A stretch of 64,000 bases of DNA from NCBI GenBank assembly GCA_025201345.1, contig JAIXMG010000007.1, positions 496,001-560,000 of the forward strand, read 5' to 3'. Below, piece after piece: positions 37,164-48,849 of this stretch. The translations under genes were made by a program, and so were the position numbers. Numbering within the stretch: the first letter of the stretch is position 1; the number at the start of each line of letters is the position of its first letter. The stretch is from Thamnidium elegans. Taxonomy: Eukaryota; Mucoromycota; Mucoromycetes; Mucorales; Mucoraceae. The notes below the pieces were generated by a model. It was given only the letters and a program-made list of their open reading frames with translations, had not been told where the DNA came from and did no database searches.

Positions 37164-37316
37164 ATGAAGTTTATCATGATTACTGCTCTGGTTGTTTGCG
37201 TGACTGCATTCTTTACTACAAGTGTCAGCGCATTACCAGTACCAGACGTTGTTCCCTTTGGTTGTTTGTCACTAAGTGGTACTAAAGGCTCACCAGATCC
37301 AATTTGTAGAACCTAA
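37164..37316 (+). CDS. Small secreted peptide, 50 residues
   Basis: A single-exon frame starts MKFIMITALVVCVTAFFTTS. It has a textbook signal peptide with likely cleavage after VSA, leaving a mature peptide of about 26 residues that starts LPVPDVVPFGCLSLSG, contains two Cys and ends DPICRT. A TATA-like ATATAAAA lies about 25 bp upstream, and a pyrimidine-rich leader precedes that. The composition is not low complexity. No family is recognised; a signalling peptide, a defence peptide or a processed precursor are all possible. It lies divergently from the RRN6-like gene with a 255-bp shared promoter region. Confidence 0.6.
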   Translation: MKFIMITALVVCVTAFFTTSVSALPVPDVVPFGCLSLSGTKGSPDPICRT

Positions 37317-37554
37317 GTATTACTGGTCTACCTCTCTCTCTCTCTCTCTCTATCTTTCTTATTTTAAATATATATTCATACATAAACCCCTCCCCGTTTT
37401 TTTTTGGCTACTTGTTTCTCTTTTTTACTGGGTTTGTAAAATTAAAATACGTTCTTATTTAAATAAAATTTTTCCTTTTTTTTTCTTTGTGCTTTGTTTC
37501 TTTTTCTCTTTCTTTTTCTTCAATGCCTAGATTGTATTTTTTTAAACCATCATA

Positions 37555-39097
37555 ATGAATAGCCAAATTAATCAAGATATAAATGTAAAAAGAAGAAGGA
37601 AAAAGGCTACTAGAGCCTGTTCTCACTGCCAAAAAGTAGGAACTTCTTTTTTTTTTTTTGCATGTTCATTAGAGTCTTATTTTTTTTTTTCGTATATTGT
37701 AGGCTCATTTGACATGCGACGACTGTAAAGTTTGCATAGTGAATTCTTTTTTTGTGCAACATCAAACTAAATGTTTTATTTTATTATAGTGCGACCTTGT
37801 CAACGTTGTGTTAAACGAGGGTTGGAAAGTTCTTGTACGGACGGTATTAGAAAGAAGGCAAAGTACTTGCAGGATGATGAAAGTGGTAGGGTAATTTCTC
37901 TTTTTTTTTCTCTTTGCAAAAAAAAAAAAGAGAAACTTATGTATTATGTATAGATTCAGATCGATTTCAATCTAATGTTATGACTCCTCCTTCCATTATA
38001 AATTATATGGACGGTAAGAAAAAAAAATATTCAACAGAAAAAAAAAAAAGAAAAAAAAAAACTAAACTAAATCGCTACTAGACAACAATTTTGGGTTTGG
38101 ATCAAATGCTGTCAATTTAGAATACGGTATGTTATCTAGTATGATACCTAATGCATCACCTACGTTTAACAACAATACATGGATAAACCAGCAGCCTATC
38201 ATGGACCCCAACACAATCGTCTTGAACGAATCTACCCATACATCACCTAGTATATCCTCCAACCACCCTGATTTTAATAAAGTTGTAAGAAGAAGAAAGG
38301 GCATAGGAAATACTCCCGAGGAGATTTATGCTCGTGTCCAAAAACCTTATAATTATGTAGAGAGTTATCATTATTTAATACAATATGTCAAGCACAGGTA
38401 AAAAAAAAAAAAAAAAAAAAAAGCAGAGAAGGAAATTTAATCTTTTTCTTTTTTTCCGTGTGCAGAATGGGTCGAGACGAATTAATACGAATTAGTAGAG
38501 CTCTAGTGTTATTTCGACCCTCTTACATGTCTATTGTAGCAGGATTAACAGAAGAAGATTTAATTTATATGGAAAAATGTGTACAAAGAACCTTATTAGA
38601 ATTTGAAAAGCTGATTAGCTTTTCAGGCACGCCTACAGTAGTATGGAGAAGGACAGGAGAGATTGTATTGGTTGGTAAAGAGTTTTTGTTACTGACCCAA
38701 TGGAGTAAAGAAACTTTACTTGGAAAAAAGACTTATATCTATGAGGTAAAAAAATATATTTGTATATATTTATTATATAAGGAGAGTAGTTAAACAGGTT
38801 TTTTTTTTAATTTTGTAGTTGATGGATAATGGGTCTACAATCGAGTACTGGGAAAAGTTCTCGCAACATGCATTTGATAACGCAGAGTCGGGTGTTTATA
38901 TGTCTGTCATCTTGATGAGTCCATCCTTTCGTCCTGTACCTTGTAGTTTTTGCTTTACTTTAAAACGTGACATTTTTGATTTACCCTGTGTTATTGTTGG
39001 AAATGTAAGTTTTGTTTTAAAATAGCTATTTCTGTTACTGACATCTCTTTTTTGTATGTAGTTTTTACCAATTTTAGGAGCTGCTACTAACAAGTAA
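37555..39097 (+). CDS. ERT1: Zn2Cys6 regulator with PAS-like domain, Ert1/AcuK type
   Basis: Eight exons (37555-37635, 37703-37724, 37790-37885, 37954-38013, 38082-38397, 38466-38745, 38819-39004, 39062-39097) give 358 residues. A Zn2Cys6 cluster occupies residues about 22-52: [13 protein letters not shown], then [20 protein letters not shown] nuclear basic tail ([12 protein letters not shown]) follows. The C-terminal half has [20 protein letters not shown] and further PAS-like sequence, and the protein ends [11 protein letters not shown]. Ert1/AcuK proteins activate gluconeogenesis and respiratory genes. The cluster is split across three exons, one of only 22 nt. In the fourth-cysteine region L replaces the more usual S or E before RPC, which is a splice-dependent residue. 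Confidence 0.85.
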
Positions 39098-39680
39098 AGA
39101 TACACACACGTGATATAAAAAGGAGGTGTATTTAGCCTTTAGTTTTTATTTATTTTTTCGAAACAAAAAAAAGCTTCTTTTTTTTTATATTTTTTCTTTT
39201 TTCCCTCTCTCTTTTGTATAAAAGAGTTAATAATAATAATAATAAAAAAACAAGGTAAAGAGAGAAAAACAGTTTACTTGCTTTAAAAAAAAAAAAAAGA
39301 GAGAGAAAGAAACGAGAAAAAAAAACTTCGAGAAAAGCAAGTTCTATATAATCTCATCTTAAAAAAAGAGATGCTTTAAAAGATGAGAGACTTCGCGTTT
39401 GCACCTTATTTTATTTTTTTACTGCAGCACTTTCTTTCTTTATATGTGCGTATTAAAATATATTTATTTTTATGTATTAGGCCTTGTACGATTATTTTAT
39501 ATAGAGAGAGAACCGTTTTATCTCTTTCAGCACACACACACAAAAACTCAGTCTTAAATATTACCCCTGGCTGGCCCAGTTACAACTAACTAGCAAGTAA
39601 AAAAATAAAATAAAAAAAAAGCAAAGACAAAATACATACATATATATTTAAATATATATATATATATATATATGTATACT
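39098..39680. other. Intergenic stretch between ERT1-like and EAF1 genes
   Basis: About 580 bp, AT-rich, with a (TA)n run ending at 39671 just before the EAF1 start. No gene, RNA or repeat element is supported. Confidence 0.4.
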
Positions 39681-40104
39681 ATGACCACAGATATATCCAA
39701 CAATACTTACAATGCATCTTCTGGTGATATAATTAACGCTTTTGTAAGTTTTTTTTTTAATGCGGCCTTACGTTTTTTCCGCTAAAAAAACTTATATCTA
39801 CTTTCTTTTTAGATTAACATACAAGAGCTACGCAATAAAGCTATCCAAGAACGAAAATCTCGACAAAAGTAAAGAATACAGTTTGCACTAACAAATAAGA
39901 TACTAAACAACTATTAGGATAATTGAAATCAATAGAGTGGGGCTATTGAAAGAATTATTTTTATTAACTAAAGATAGTCAAGATATTATGTCGTTTCTGA
40001 ACCAAACTTTACCAGAAGAAGAAGGTCAATTATTATTAACACCAGATGAAATTGAACGTGAGCAAGTATTTATTGCGCAACACCAAGCCAGGTAAAAAAT
40101 CAAC

Positions 40105-40135
<31 letters not shown>

Positions 40136-43100
40136 TCATCGTATTTATATCTCCCGTTTTGTAGTAGCGATATATTCCCACCCCTCATTTACAACAACAA
40201 CGTAGCAATAGTAAAAGAGGAACCAAACGTAAAAAGTCAAAAAAAAAAAAAAAGTATTCATGTACATAACATATTTATTATTTATTTAGTTACCAAAGAA
40301 ACCAACAATGTACTTGACAACTACATTACCAAGAAGATCCGAATCCAAACTTCATCCAGTACAAATCTACAATGGACATAAATTTGTCGATCGCCGTAAC
40401 GATAAACCTTCCGGTATCGATTTATACGCTTGGCAATTAAAAGCAAACGCTCAACCACTCTATAAACAACTACAGCAAGCCAGAAAAGTGCTGACTACGC
40501 ATGACTGGATGTTGGCAAGAGATGAATTAAAGTCGGTAAAGACAATATCGAGCATTGAATCATTAAAAAAAAAGAATCTATGGAGTGCGAGACAGTTAAA
40601 ACGTCAAAAGACCATGCCTCGAACAAAAACACACTGGGACTTATTAATGGATGAAATGGTACACACATAAAAGAGAGAGAGAGAGAGAGGAGGTTTTTCT
40701 TCATGTTAAAATACTTACACGCATTTTCTTATGTTTAGAAATGGATGAGGACTGATTTTAAAGAGGAAAAAAAGTGGAAAATAGCAAATGCTTTTATGAT
40801 ATCAAAAGCTATTATGGAGTGGCATCACGCAGCAGATAAGTCATCGGTGTGCGTCAAGGTAAGCAGGAAAAAAAGAAGTTTTTTTTTTTAGAAGGCTGAT
40901 CGATAATAAAATAGACACGAGAACCTACGATTTTAAATGAGGATGCACCAATTAAACCAGAAGAAGAAGAAGAAGAAGAGAATGATAAGGAGGAGATGGA
41001 GAATAACAGTACGCCACGATCAGACGTGATCATGACTGAACCCGTATCAACACATGATTTATTACTTGGTCATTCTGCGATAGAAGAAGAAGAAGATGAC
41101 GACGAAGAACTTCAAAACTCGATTTCTTCACAATTGATGCAAGACTACCGCACACTAATTCAATTATTACACCCGGACCAAACGGTTGTTCGATTATTTG
41201 ACGAAACAGATGATATTATTTCATTATTTCCAGACTTGTTACTATATACAGCGCCAGATAGAGAGAGTATAGGAAACGATCCTTACTTTGACGAAATAGA
41301 GTACGGACGTATCTTACCATTTAAACTATCGACACAACGCATTGTATTACAAAAGAGAACAAGAAAGAGAAACCAAGACGGACAACATGTGTATCATATT
41401 GTACCTGATCAAGAAGAAGAAGGAGTGAAGATCTTACCTCGACATGAAAGATATGATAATTCACCCCAATTATCACGTAAGATCATTTATTTATATAGTA
41501 AAGATAAAAAGGTTGACACTATAAATTTTATTTTAGCATTATTTTCTCCAAAGAAATTAAAAGATACACCTGCACTTCAGCCACATACTCCTCAACCACC
41601 GCATAGTGCAAGAAGTATTGCATGGTCTGAAGACGATGATCTATGCTTAATCCAACTTATTATTCAATACTCGTTTAATTGGGATCTTATATGTGATGCA
41701 TTAAATGGGTCTAGAGTACCTGTAAATGGAGAAAAACGTACACCATGGGATTGTCATGAACGATGGAAGCAAAACAACCTTACATCACTTTCTGGACAAA
41801 TAAACTCTGGTAATATATCATTATGCATAATCTTTCTTTTTTATTAAAAATGTATTTATAGCGTATGTAACAAAACTAAAAAAGGACTTATCAAGAAGAC
41901 CATCTATTTTAAAATTCGATTCTGCAAGAAAAAGACAACGGCAGTATAATATATTTGAAGCAATTAAAAAGACTCAAAAGAAAAGAGAAGATTCTAATAA
42001 ATCTAAAAGTAAGTCAAGCCTAGAAAAAATGTAAATAAATAACTAATATTATATTACATTATTATGTAGCAAATACTGCACCTCCTCGTAGTGTGATTGA
42101 AACACATGGTATGAGTACACAAGGACAAAGGTTACCTTCAGCTATGGAACTTAGTCTACATAAAATACACCGTGAGAAACAAATGGCTCAAGTAATTCTG
42201 GAACAACGGCAATTATCTAGTTATGGATTAAATTCACAGAATGTATATATTGTTTGTATTTATATTTGTTATTTGTTATTTGTTATTTATTATTTTTTTT
42301 ATTTATGTATAGGGTGCACAACCCGTAGCTACATCTCAAATGAGACCCCCTACTTCTATAAATTCTTCTGCAGCATCTGCGGCGATCGCTGCCGCTGCTG
42401 CTGCTGCCGCTACCACTGCTGCTACTAATTCTAATAATAGGGGAAATCAACCTAGACCTCCACCTACTCCACAACAACAATTTCAGCAACAACAGCAGCA
42501 GCAGCAACAACAACAGCAACAACAACAGCAAGCTGCAGTGGTTGCTCAGCAACAACAAGCTCAAGCGCAAGCTCAAGCCGCTCAACAACAACAAGCGCAG
42601 CAACAAGCACAACAACAAGCGCAACAACAACAAGCGCAAGCTCAAGCTCAGGCACAAGCTCAAATACAAGCTCAGCTTCAAGCTCAGTTAGGTGGTGGTG
42701 GTGGTGTTGGATCTACTAATACTCTGCAAAATCGATACCCAGCTGCACAATTACATTTATTACGTCAACAACAAATGGCATTAATGGCAGCAGCACAGCA
42801 ACAACAACAACAAAGCATACAACAACAGCAACAACAGCAAGGTCAAATTAGACCACCTACAGTAACAGGACCAATGCAACAAAGATTTGCCAATGTCTTG
42901 AACGCCTCACAAGGTAAAAATAGCGTGCAAATAAAATAAAAAAGGAAGGGTATTAAATTTACATATAATTAGGATTATCGCCAGTGATAAATAATCCAGA
43001 TATGCAAAATAATAATACGGCGGTTGCTTTAGCGGCTCAATTAGCGCAATTGGCCCAACTTGGATACCCAATTCAATCGCTTAGTCAATTACAACCAAAT

Positions 43101-43355
43101 CAACAAGCTAATTTACAACGATATATTGCGCAGTTACAAATGCGTAATAATAATACCAATACGTCTCCACAGCAACAAATGCAACAAAGGTTACAGTCTG
43201 TTCAATTACAACAACAAATGCAGTTACAGCAACAATTACAGTTACAACAACAACAGCAGCAACAACAACAACAACAACAACAGAATGGAGCCATGTTACA
43301 AAGAAGTCCTCAAAATAATAATAATAATAATAATAATGGACATTTAGGGGGGTAA
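39681..43355 (+). CDS. EAF1: NuA4 scaffold subunit Eaf1/Vid21 (HSA and SANT domains)
   Basis: Scaffold subunit of the NuA4 histone acetyltransferase. Exons 39681-39743, 39813-39868, 39918-40091, 40165-40228, 40290-40658, 40739-40858, 40915-41476, 41537-41809, 41862-42008, 42070-42242, 42313-42913 and 42973-43355 encode 994 residues. The HSA domain is around residues 225-280 (HWDLLMDEMKWMRTDFKEEK, then ANAFMISKAIMEWHH). A Myb/SANT repeat at about 490-550 contains SIAWSEDDDLCLIQLIIQYS and the tryptophans expected. The C-terminal third is Ala/Gln-rich with long CAA/CAG runs (42475-42530, 42790-42840, 43235-43282), a common feature of Vid21 tails. The HSA domain normally binds actin-related proteins Arp4 and actin. 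Homopolymer Gln length is likely to vary between isolates. Confidence 0.92.
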
Positions 43356-43498
43356 ATAAAGAACCCTTTTTTTTTTCTTTTTTTTTTTTTTCTTTTGATG
43401 GCACAACATGATGATTTTTTTTTCTTCCTTTTATTGATTGTGTTTGAAGGGATAAATAAGTATATACAATTAATAAAAAAATAAAAAATAAAAGAGAG

Positions 43499-43535
<37 letters not shown>

Positions 43536-43587
43536 AGTGTGTAATATTATTATGATTCTTTTTTTTTTTTTTTCCCTCTTTTTTTCT

Positions 43588-44016
43588 TTAAACGTGACCT
43601 TCTCTTGAAGCAACCTTATAATTTGGAGAGGCTACAACATGATAAGAAGAGAGGTCCTTTTGTTCTTTCAACTTGAAATCAGATTTAGAGGTAGCGATAA
43701 TAGCTATATAAATAATATATATATATATATAAATACAAATAGTTTCAACCTTTGTTATTTGTTTATTATTATTACCTTCTCGAATACCTTGTTCACCAGT
43801 AGCTAAAGTGCCAACGGGTAATTTACCATTGACGGTAAGAGTTTTTAACTGTTTAATAAGTTCTGGATGTTCTTTCAATACAGTATATGATCTTGACATC
43901 TTTCCAATGGCCAATACTTTTCTCTTGATAATTTGTCTACGATGAGCATCTAACGCTTGTTGATTATCTTTGGTATAACTGTCTTCAAAGGTGTTGTTGA
44001 TAATAGCAAGAGACAT
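43588..44016 (-). CDS. Free-standing calcineurin-A regulatory-tail protein, 118 residues
   Basis: Two exons (44016-43776 and 43703-43588) encode 118 residues. After a short acidic leader (MSLAIINNTFEDSYTKDNQQ), the segment RRQIIKRKVLAIGKMSRSYT aligns with the calmodulin-binding helix of calcineurin catalytic subunits (RRQIIKNKIMAIGRLSR type). The next segment (LPVGTLATGEQGIREAI) aligns with the conserved linker after it. The phosphatase domain and calcineurin-B-binding helix are absent. No exon encoding them can lie just upstream, because BUD31 ends 290 bp away on the same strand. The C-terminal 35 residues do not resemble the usual autoinhibitory peptide. It may bind calmodulin or calcineurin; this is inference. 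Convergent with EAF1. Confidence 0.75.
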   Translation of the reverse strand: MSLAIINNTFEDSYTKDNQQALDAHRRQIIKRKVLAIGKMSRSYTVLKEHPELIKQLKTLTVNGKLPVGTLATGEQGIREGNNNKQITKVETICIYIYIYIIYIAIIATSKSDFKLKEQKDLSSYHVVASPNYKVASREGHV

Positions 44017-44305
44017 GATGGATATATAATAATTAAATTTTTGTAATAGCAGAAAAAAGAAATAAAATAAAAATAAAAATAAAAAAAAGAAAGCGTATTT
44101 ATAATAAAATCGAAACCCCCTTAAAATATGCATTAAAACACAGAAGAGTTGGATTTATCCTTTTCAAAAAACTGGAAGTTTGAGAACATTCTTGTCCTAT
44201 TTCTTGAGCCGATCAGCTGTAATCTGCATTCAAGCAATTCTAGAGCTTCTATTGTTTCCTTCTATATTATAATGATTTTTTTTTTATTTTATATATTTTT
44301 TTTTT

Positions 44306-44911
44306 TTAATCACCACTAGCACAACCTCTACAACCACAGTGTACACATTCAACCATCTTTCCATCTTCCAACTTTTCTTTTGGTACTCTACAGATACATG
44401 TTGTACCAAAATTGGTATCCTTTGGCTGAATACAACGAAGACAACAAAGCTTTTCGAAACCAGACTATATATACACATAAAGATTGGTAAGTTAAACTGA
44501 CAATATAATATTCTTTATTATTATTATTATTATTTTTACCTTCTTCCATTTAGCAATAAGGTTGGCATCGGCATATTTATTTTTAATCAAGTAATCATAT
44601 AGATCTCGTGAGATCAACTTTCTCTTATGGTAAAGATCGTAAATATAACGTGAACGTTGATGATGAATACGAAATACTGGCCATGTTGTTTCAACAATAC
44701 GTTTTCCTTCATGAGATTCATTTTCAACTATTCTAATTTATTTAGTTAAAAAATATCTTGATTCCCCCTTTCTCTGCATTTTTTTTTTTATGTGTTTTCC
44801 TATTTTGCTTTTACCTTCTTTCATTTTTTTAGCGAATTCTTCTAAAGTGGGCTCAATCTCATCAAACCCTTCAGGGGCACGTTTCGTTCTAGTGGTTCTA
44901 ATCTTTGGCAT
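44306..44911 (-). CDS. BUD31: Splicing factor Bud31 (G10 protein)
   Basis: Small spliceosome component. Exons 44911-44815, 44727-44540 and 44464-44306 encode 147 residues (human BUD31 has 144). It starts [20 protein letters not shown] and carries [20 protein letters not shown], all matching the family closely. The Cys-rich zinc-binding end follows ([20 protein letters not shown], then [14 protein letters not shown]). The first intron uses a TAG acceptor immediately before [10 protein letters not shown]. Confidence 0.97.
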
Positions 44912-46498
44912 AATTTTGTGTGAATGATAAGAAAAAAAAAAAGATTTTCCTTTTTTTCAAAGCGTAATTTTTCCCCCTTCTTACTGGAAAATTTTTAGGC
45001 TTTGATGACGTATATAGTAATTAATTGGCCGCACGCCTTTTTTTAGCATGTACTGGATTTGGCATGATTGACATGGTACGTCTTTTTTTTTTTTAATGAA
45101 AGGAGTAAGAATAAAGGAGTTTTTTGTTATGTGAAGTATGCGTAATGATAGATGTTACTGCATTAGTACAAAAAAGAGCTCACCGCTACGAAATAAAAAG
45201 ATGACGTTGTGAGGTCTGTTTTTTTTTATTAAACTTCTCTTTTCGGAAGTTTTTTACATACATGGTGGCAAAAAATTACTTACGAAACGAGTTTTTTTTT
45301 TGAAACAGGTGTTAGAAAATTTCTCAAGCTAAGCATCTTGTGTTTGTGTACTAAAAAAAAAAAGTTCGTATCTATAAATTTTTTGTTGTTTCAACCTGGC
45401 AACATTTTAGAGTATATACTGTACTGTAATTTCATTCTTACGGCAGTCCTTATCCAAACCATTTTGTTGTAGTATTTTCTAAAGATAAACGTGCTATGAA
45501 TATATATGATTATTTGGCCTGAGTTTTAAAACGGAAAGTTTACCTTTTTTTGCTTTGATCAGAAAAGTACATTACGACTGTTGTTTGTAAGTGGCGTAGA
45601 ATTCGATTTTTTTGTACTTTATAAATTAAAAAGGAACATTCTATAATCGAAGGTTTATTCTTTTTTTAGTATCTTGTCTTGATAATATAGTACTGAGCAC
45701 TTTTAGAGTCGTGGACACACAAGAGTAGATGAATTATCGGATATTGTTTAAAAGAACTGCTAAAGAACAAATGTTAGATGGTATTTAAATATTTAAAGGA
45801 TATTGTCCCCCCTCCTTTTGATCTAACAACTTTGAAAGTATGTAAAACATGAACCTTCTTTTTATCTGTAGAACATTTTACTGTCTCAATAAAAAGTTAA
45901 ACGTTAAAAAAGAAAGAAAGAATGTACACACACACACACACGCACACACAGAGCTATTTAGAAAATGCATGTGTGGGTGCACCAAAAAAAGAACACAGAT
46001 CAACCTTTTTCTTCTGTATACTTATTAAACTAATAAGAACTCGCTCCCGGCTTCCTATTGACTCTTTAGTCAAATTAAATTTATACGCGGTCAAAAATGG
46101 TATTGTAGTGCCTTAAAGAAGAAAACCCTTTCCCTTATTTATTTATTTTTAGTCGCACAAAAACGACCTGTCAAATTCAAAATTTAATTAATATTTCAAA
46201 AAGAAAAATATGTACCTTTTTTCTTTTATCTTTTGAATACTGTAACGCGTAAGGAGTTTTCTTTTCTTAGTAGCTAATTTCGGCAAGCTCTTTCGTTTAG
46301 TAGAAGGTTTCACCAGTTTTTTTTAAATTCCAAGAAAATTATACTGTTTTTTTGTGCGCGTAGAAAAGTTCCAGTGCATCCATTTTGGTTATCAGTTCCC
46401 ATACCAATGGAATCTCCGCCACCCAAGCTAGTTATTTTTTATTTTATTTTCTGGGCGTACGAAATACATCACAGGTGGCGTGCACTTTTCCTACCTTT

Positions 46499-46543
<45 letters not shown>

Positions 46544-46550
46544 TTCTTAA
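44912..46550. other. Long divergent intergenic region between BUD31 and the carrier gene
   Basis: About 1.6 kb without a supportable gene. Contains a CA microsatellite at about 45925-45950 and a run of A residues (46506-46540) just before the carrier start codon. No RNA gene was recognised. Confidence 0.45.
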
Positions 46551-47511
46551 ATGTCCAATGCAACAACAATTGATGGTTATTATTTATTTGCTTCAAGTAC
46601 AGCAGCTCTCGTAGCTCGAACAATAACACATCCACGTAATAAAAGCAACAAAAAAGAAAAAGAAAAAAAAAGTCGTTACTAACAAAACCAAAAAAAAAAA
46701 CTCCACCTTTTATATATATATATATGTGTGTGTAGTAGATACAATTAAAACTCGGATACAAACAAGTACAATAAGAGGAAACGGTTTACTAAAACAAGTG
46801 ATATTTCCTACAAATGCTCATAACTTGAGTTCACTGTACAGAGGACTCCCTGTGACTTTATTGTTTTCTGTACCTGCTTTATCCGTTTACTTGACCTGTT
46901 ACGAATCAACCAAACAAGTCCTCGATCGTCATTACCATATTGATCGTCAATCAGTCTACAGTCATTTAATTTCTGGTTGCTTTGCAGAAGTAGCGGCAGG
47001 CACTTTATTCACACCTATGGAAGTATTAAAGAACAGGTTACAGACACAACGAAGCGAATCCAATAACCGCGTGCTGATCTCTCAGATTTTTAAACAAGAA
47101 GGGATAAGAGGGTTTTATAGAGGCTATATAATGGGTTTGGTTGTATTTGTACCTCATTCAATGGCTTATTTTGTTACATATGAGAAATTAAAACAATTGC
47201 TTTTGCATGATCAGTCCAATAAGTTTCATATGTACATGCTTTGTTCCAGTTTGGCAGGTGTCACTAGTATCATGATATCCACGCCCTTGGATATCATAAA
47301 GACAAGGTGGCAAATATCCGCCGCAGAGTACGGTAAACAGTATCGCTTGGGCCCTATGTCCATTGCAAAACAAATGTTACAGGAAGGAAAAGGCGCCTTT
47401 ACAAGAGGTCTTTGGGCTCGTATTGCTTGGGGTATACCCACGACAACAATTAGTATGACTGTATTTGAACTATTAAAAGATAATAAAAATAGACTATTCC
47501 CTCCTTCATAA
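46551..47511 (+). CDS. Mitochondrial carrier family (SLC25) transporter
   Basis: Exons 46551-46635 and 46736-47511 encode 286 residues with three repeats of two transmembrane helices. The signature PxD/ExxK/RxK/R motifs are PLDTIKTRIQ (repeat 1, created across the intron), PMEVLKNRLQ (repeat 2) and PLDIIKTRWQ (repeat 3). Each is followed by a LYRGL, FYRGY or FTRGL element. This is an inner-mitochondrial-membrane carrier. The first motif resembles that of S-adenosylmethionine carriers, but the substrate-contact residues cannot be assigned by eye and the substrate is left open. The intron ends in a TA/TG microsatellite directly before the acceptor. Convergent with the GPI-protein gene. Confidence 0.9.
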
Positions 47512-47532
47512 AATTCTTATGCATTCTTTATA

Positions 47533-47562
47533 TATACACACACACGCACACACACACACACA
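47533..47562. repeat. CA microsatellite
   Basis: An imperfect (CA)n run in the 3' flank of the carrier gene. Confidence 0.85.
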
Positions 47563-47648
47563 AAGTGGAATGTAAACATTAATAATTTATTTTTGGTAGA
47601 AAATCTATTGCATATATGGGAATATAGGAAATATATAGAAATGGGAAT

Positions 47649-47672
47649 GTGGGGGTTGGGGTTGGGGGGGGG
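47649..47672 (+). other. Candidate G-quadruplex run
   Basis: GGGGG-TT-GGGG-TT-G9 followed directly by T8 and A11, in the 190-bp gap between two convergent genes. Four G tracts of at least three can be drawn. Sense orientation is that of the carrier transcript. Confidence 0.6.
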
Positions 47673-47703
47673 TTTTTTTTTAAAAAAAAAAAGAGGGAAT
47701 GAT

Positions 47704-48849
47704 TTAAAGAAGGTTGAATGCTACGAAAATAACAGCACCAATGGTAGCGCCAACACTAGCACGTACCAAGTTTGCGCTTGATTTAGCTACTTTAGCGCTT
47801 CCTGCTGAAGCAGAAGCATAAGCAGCACCAGCAGAACTTGCACGGGGAAGTCCAGAAGGTCCACCAGAGAAAGATAATGAAAGACCACTAGGTCCAGCAG
47901 CTTGAGATGATGCTGAGGCACGCACAGAAGCAGATGCGCTGAACTTGGGCATACCGATATCCTCAGCCGCTTCAATTGTATCTTCTTCGTCTTCTTCAAG
48001 CTCTGAATCTTTTTCTTCACCAGCAGAAGCAGGTTCGCTCACTTCTTCTTCAGCATCGGCTTCTTTTGCTGCTGCATCTTCACCCTCTTCTACTTCTTTA
48101 TCAGAAACTTCTTTATCGGCGCCAGCTTCTTTATCATCAGCAGCTTCTTTATCGACACCTTCTTCTTTATCAGCATCTTCTTCTTTATCGGCATCTTCTG
48201 ATACATCCTTCTCTTCAGCCTCTTCGTCCTTGGTAGGTTTAGCAGCAGCAGGTTTAGCGGTAGCAGGTTTAGCGGTAGCACCGTGTAAAGGGTTAGCGGA
48301 AGCAGCATTAGCTTCATTTTGCTTTTTATCGGCAGAAGCTTCAGACACTTTTTTATCAGCAGAGGCTTCAGACACTTTTTTATCAGCAGAGGCTTCTTGA
48401 GCTTCACCAGCTAAATCTTCATTTTCAGGATCTTCAGCTTTCTCAGGACCTTCTTCCTTTTCAGGACCTTCTTCCTTTTCAGGACCTTCTTCCTTTTCAG
48501 GCTCTTCAACACCAGCAAGTTTTGCAACAGGCTTTGCTTCACTGGCCTCTTCATAGTTTGTGTTGGCAGATAAATCATCCTCTGTATCGTCAATGGTCTC
48601 GCCTAAAGCATCGTCTATATCGGCATCAATGTCTAAACCGTCTTCTAAACCTTGAGGTGTTGCTTGGACACCAGGGTTGACAGATGCAGCAACAACAGCA
48701 GCATTGTCCATAGGGGGAGCAGCTTGTACTAAATTAAAAATAAAGTTAATTTAAAATAAAAAGAGACCCTTTTTTTTTTTATTGTTGTTGTCCTTACCCT
48801 GAACTAAAAAGGTTGCGACGGCAACAGCAAGAATAGTTTTAGTGTGCAT
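47704..48849 (-). CDS. Secreted acidic repeat protein, probably GPI-anchored
   Basis: Exons 48849-48798 and 48728-47704 encode 358 residues. A signal peptide (MHTKTILAVAVATFLVQVQA) is followed by a strongly acidic, Ala/Glu/Lys-rich repeat region. Visible units include EKEEGPEKEEGPEKEEGPEK, three copies of EASADKK, and several DKEE/DKEA units. The end is Ser/Ala-rich with a hydrophobic tail (VGATIGAVIFVAFNLL) as expected of a GPI-attachment signal. It is likely a cell-wall or plasma-membrane protein. Function is unknown. Repeat number is likely to be polymorphic. The antisense frames of these repeats are artefacts. Confidence 0.8.

Noticed and set aside
42283..42681. Leu/Ser-rich minus-strand open frames opposite EAF1
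   Set aside because: They are antisense translations of the CAA/CAG and GCx repeats in the EAF1 C-terminus.
43888..44133. Upstream extension of the calcineurin-tail frame (hydrophobic Phe-rich start at 44133)
   Set aside because: It translates an A-rich leader on the opposite strand. The ATG at 44016 has a better context and starts the acidic leader.
47945..48400. Ser/Ala- and Leu-rich plus-strand open frames
   Set aside because: Antisense shadows of the acidic repeats in the GPI-anchored protein gene.
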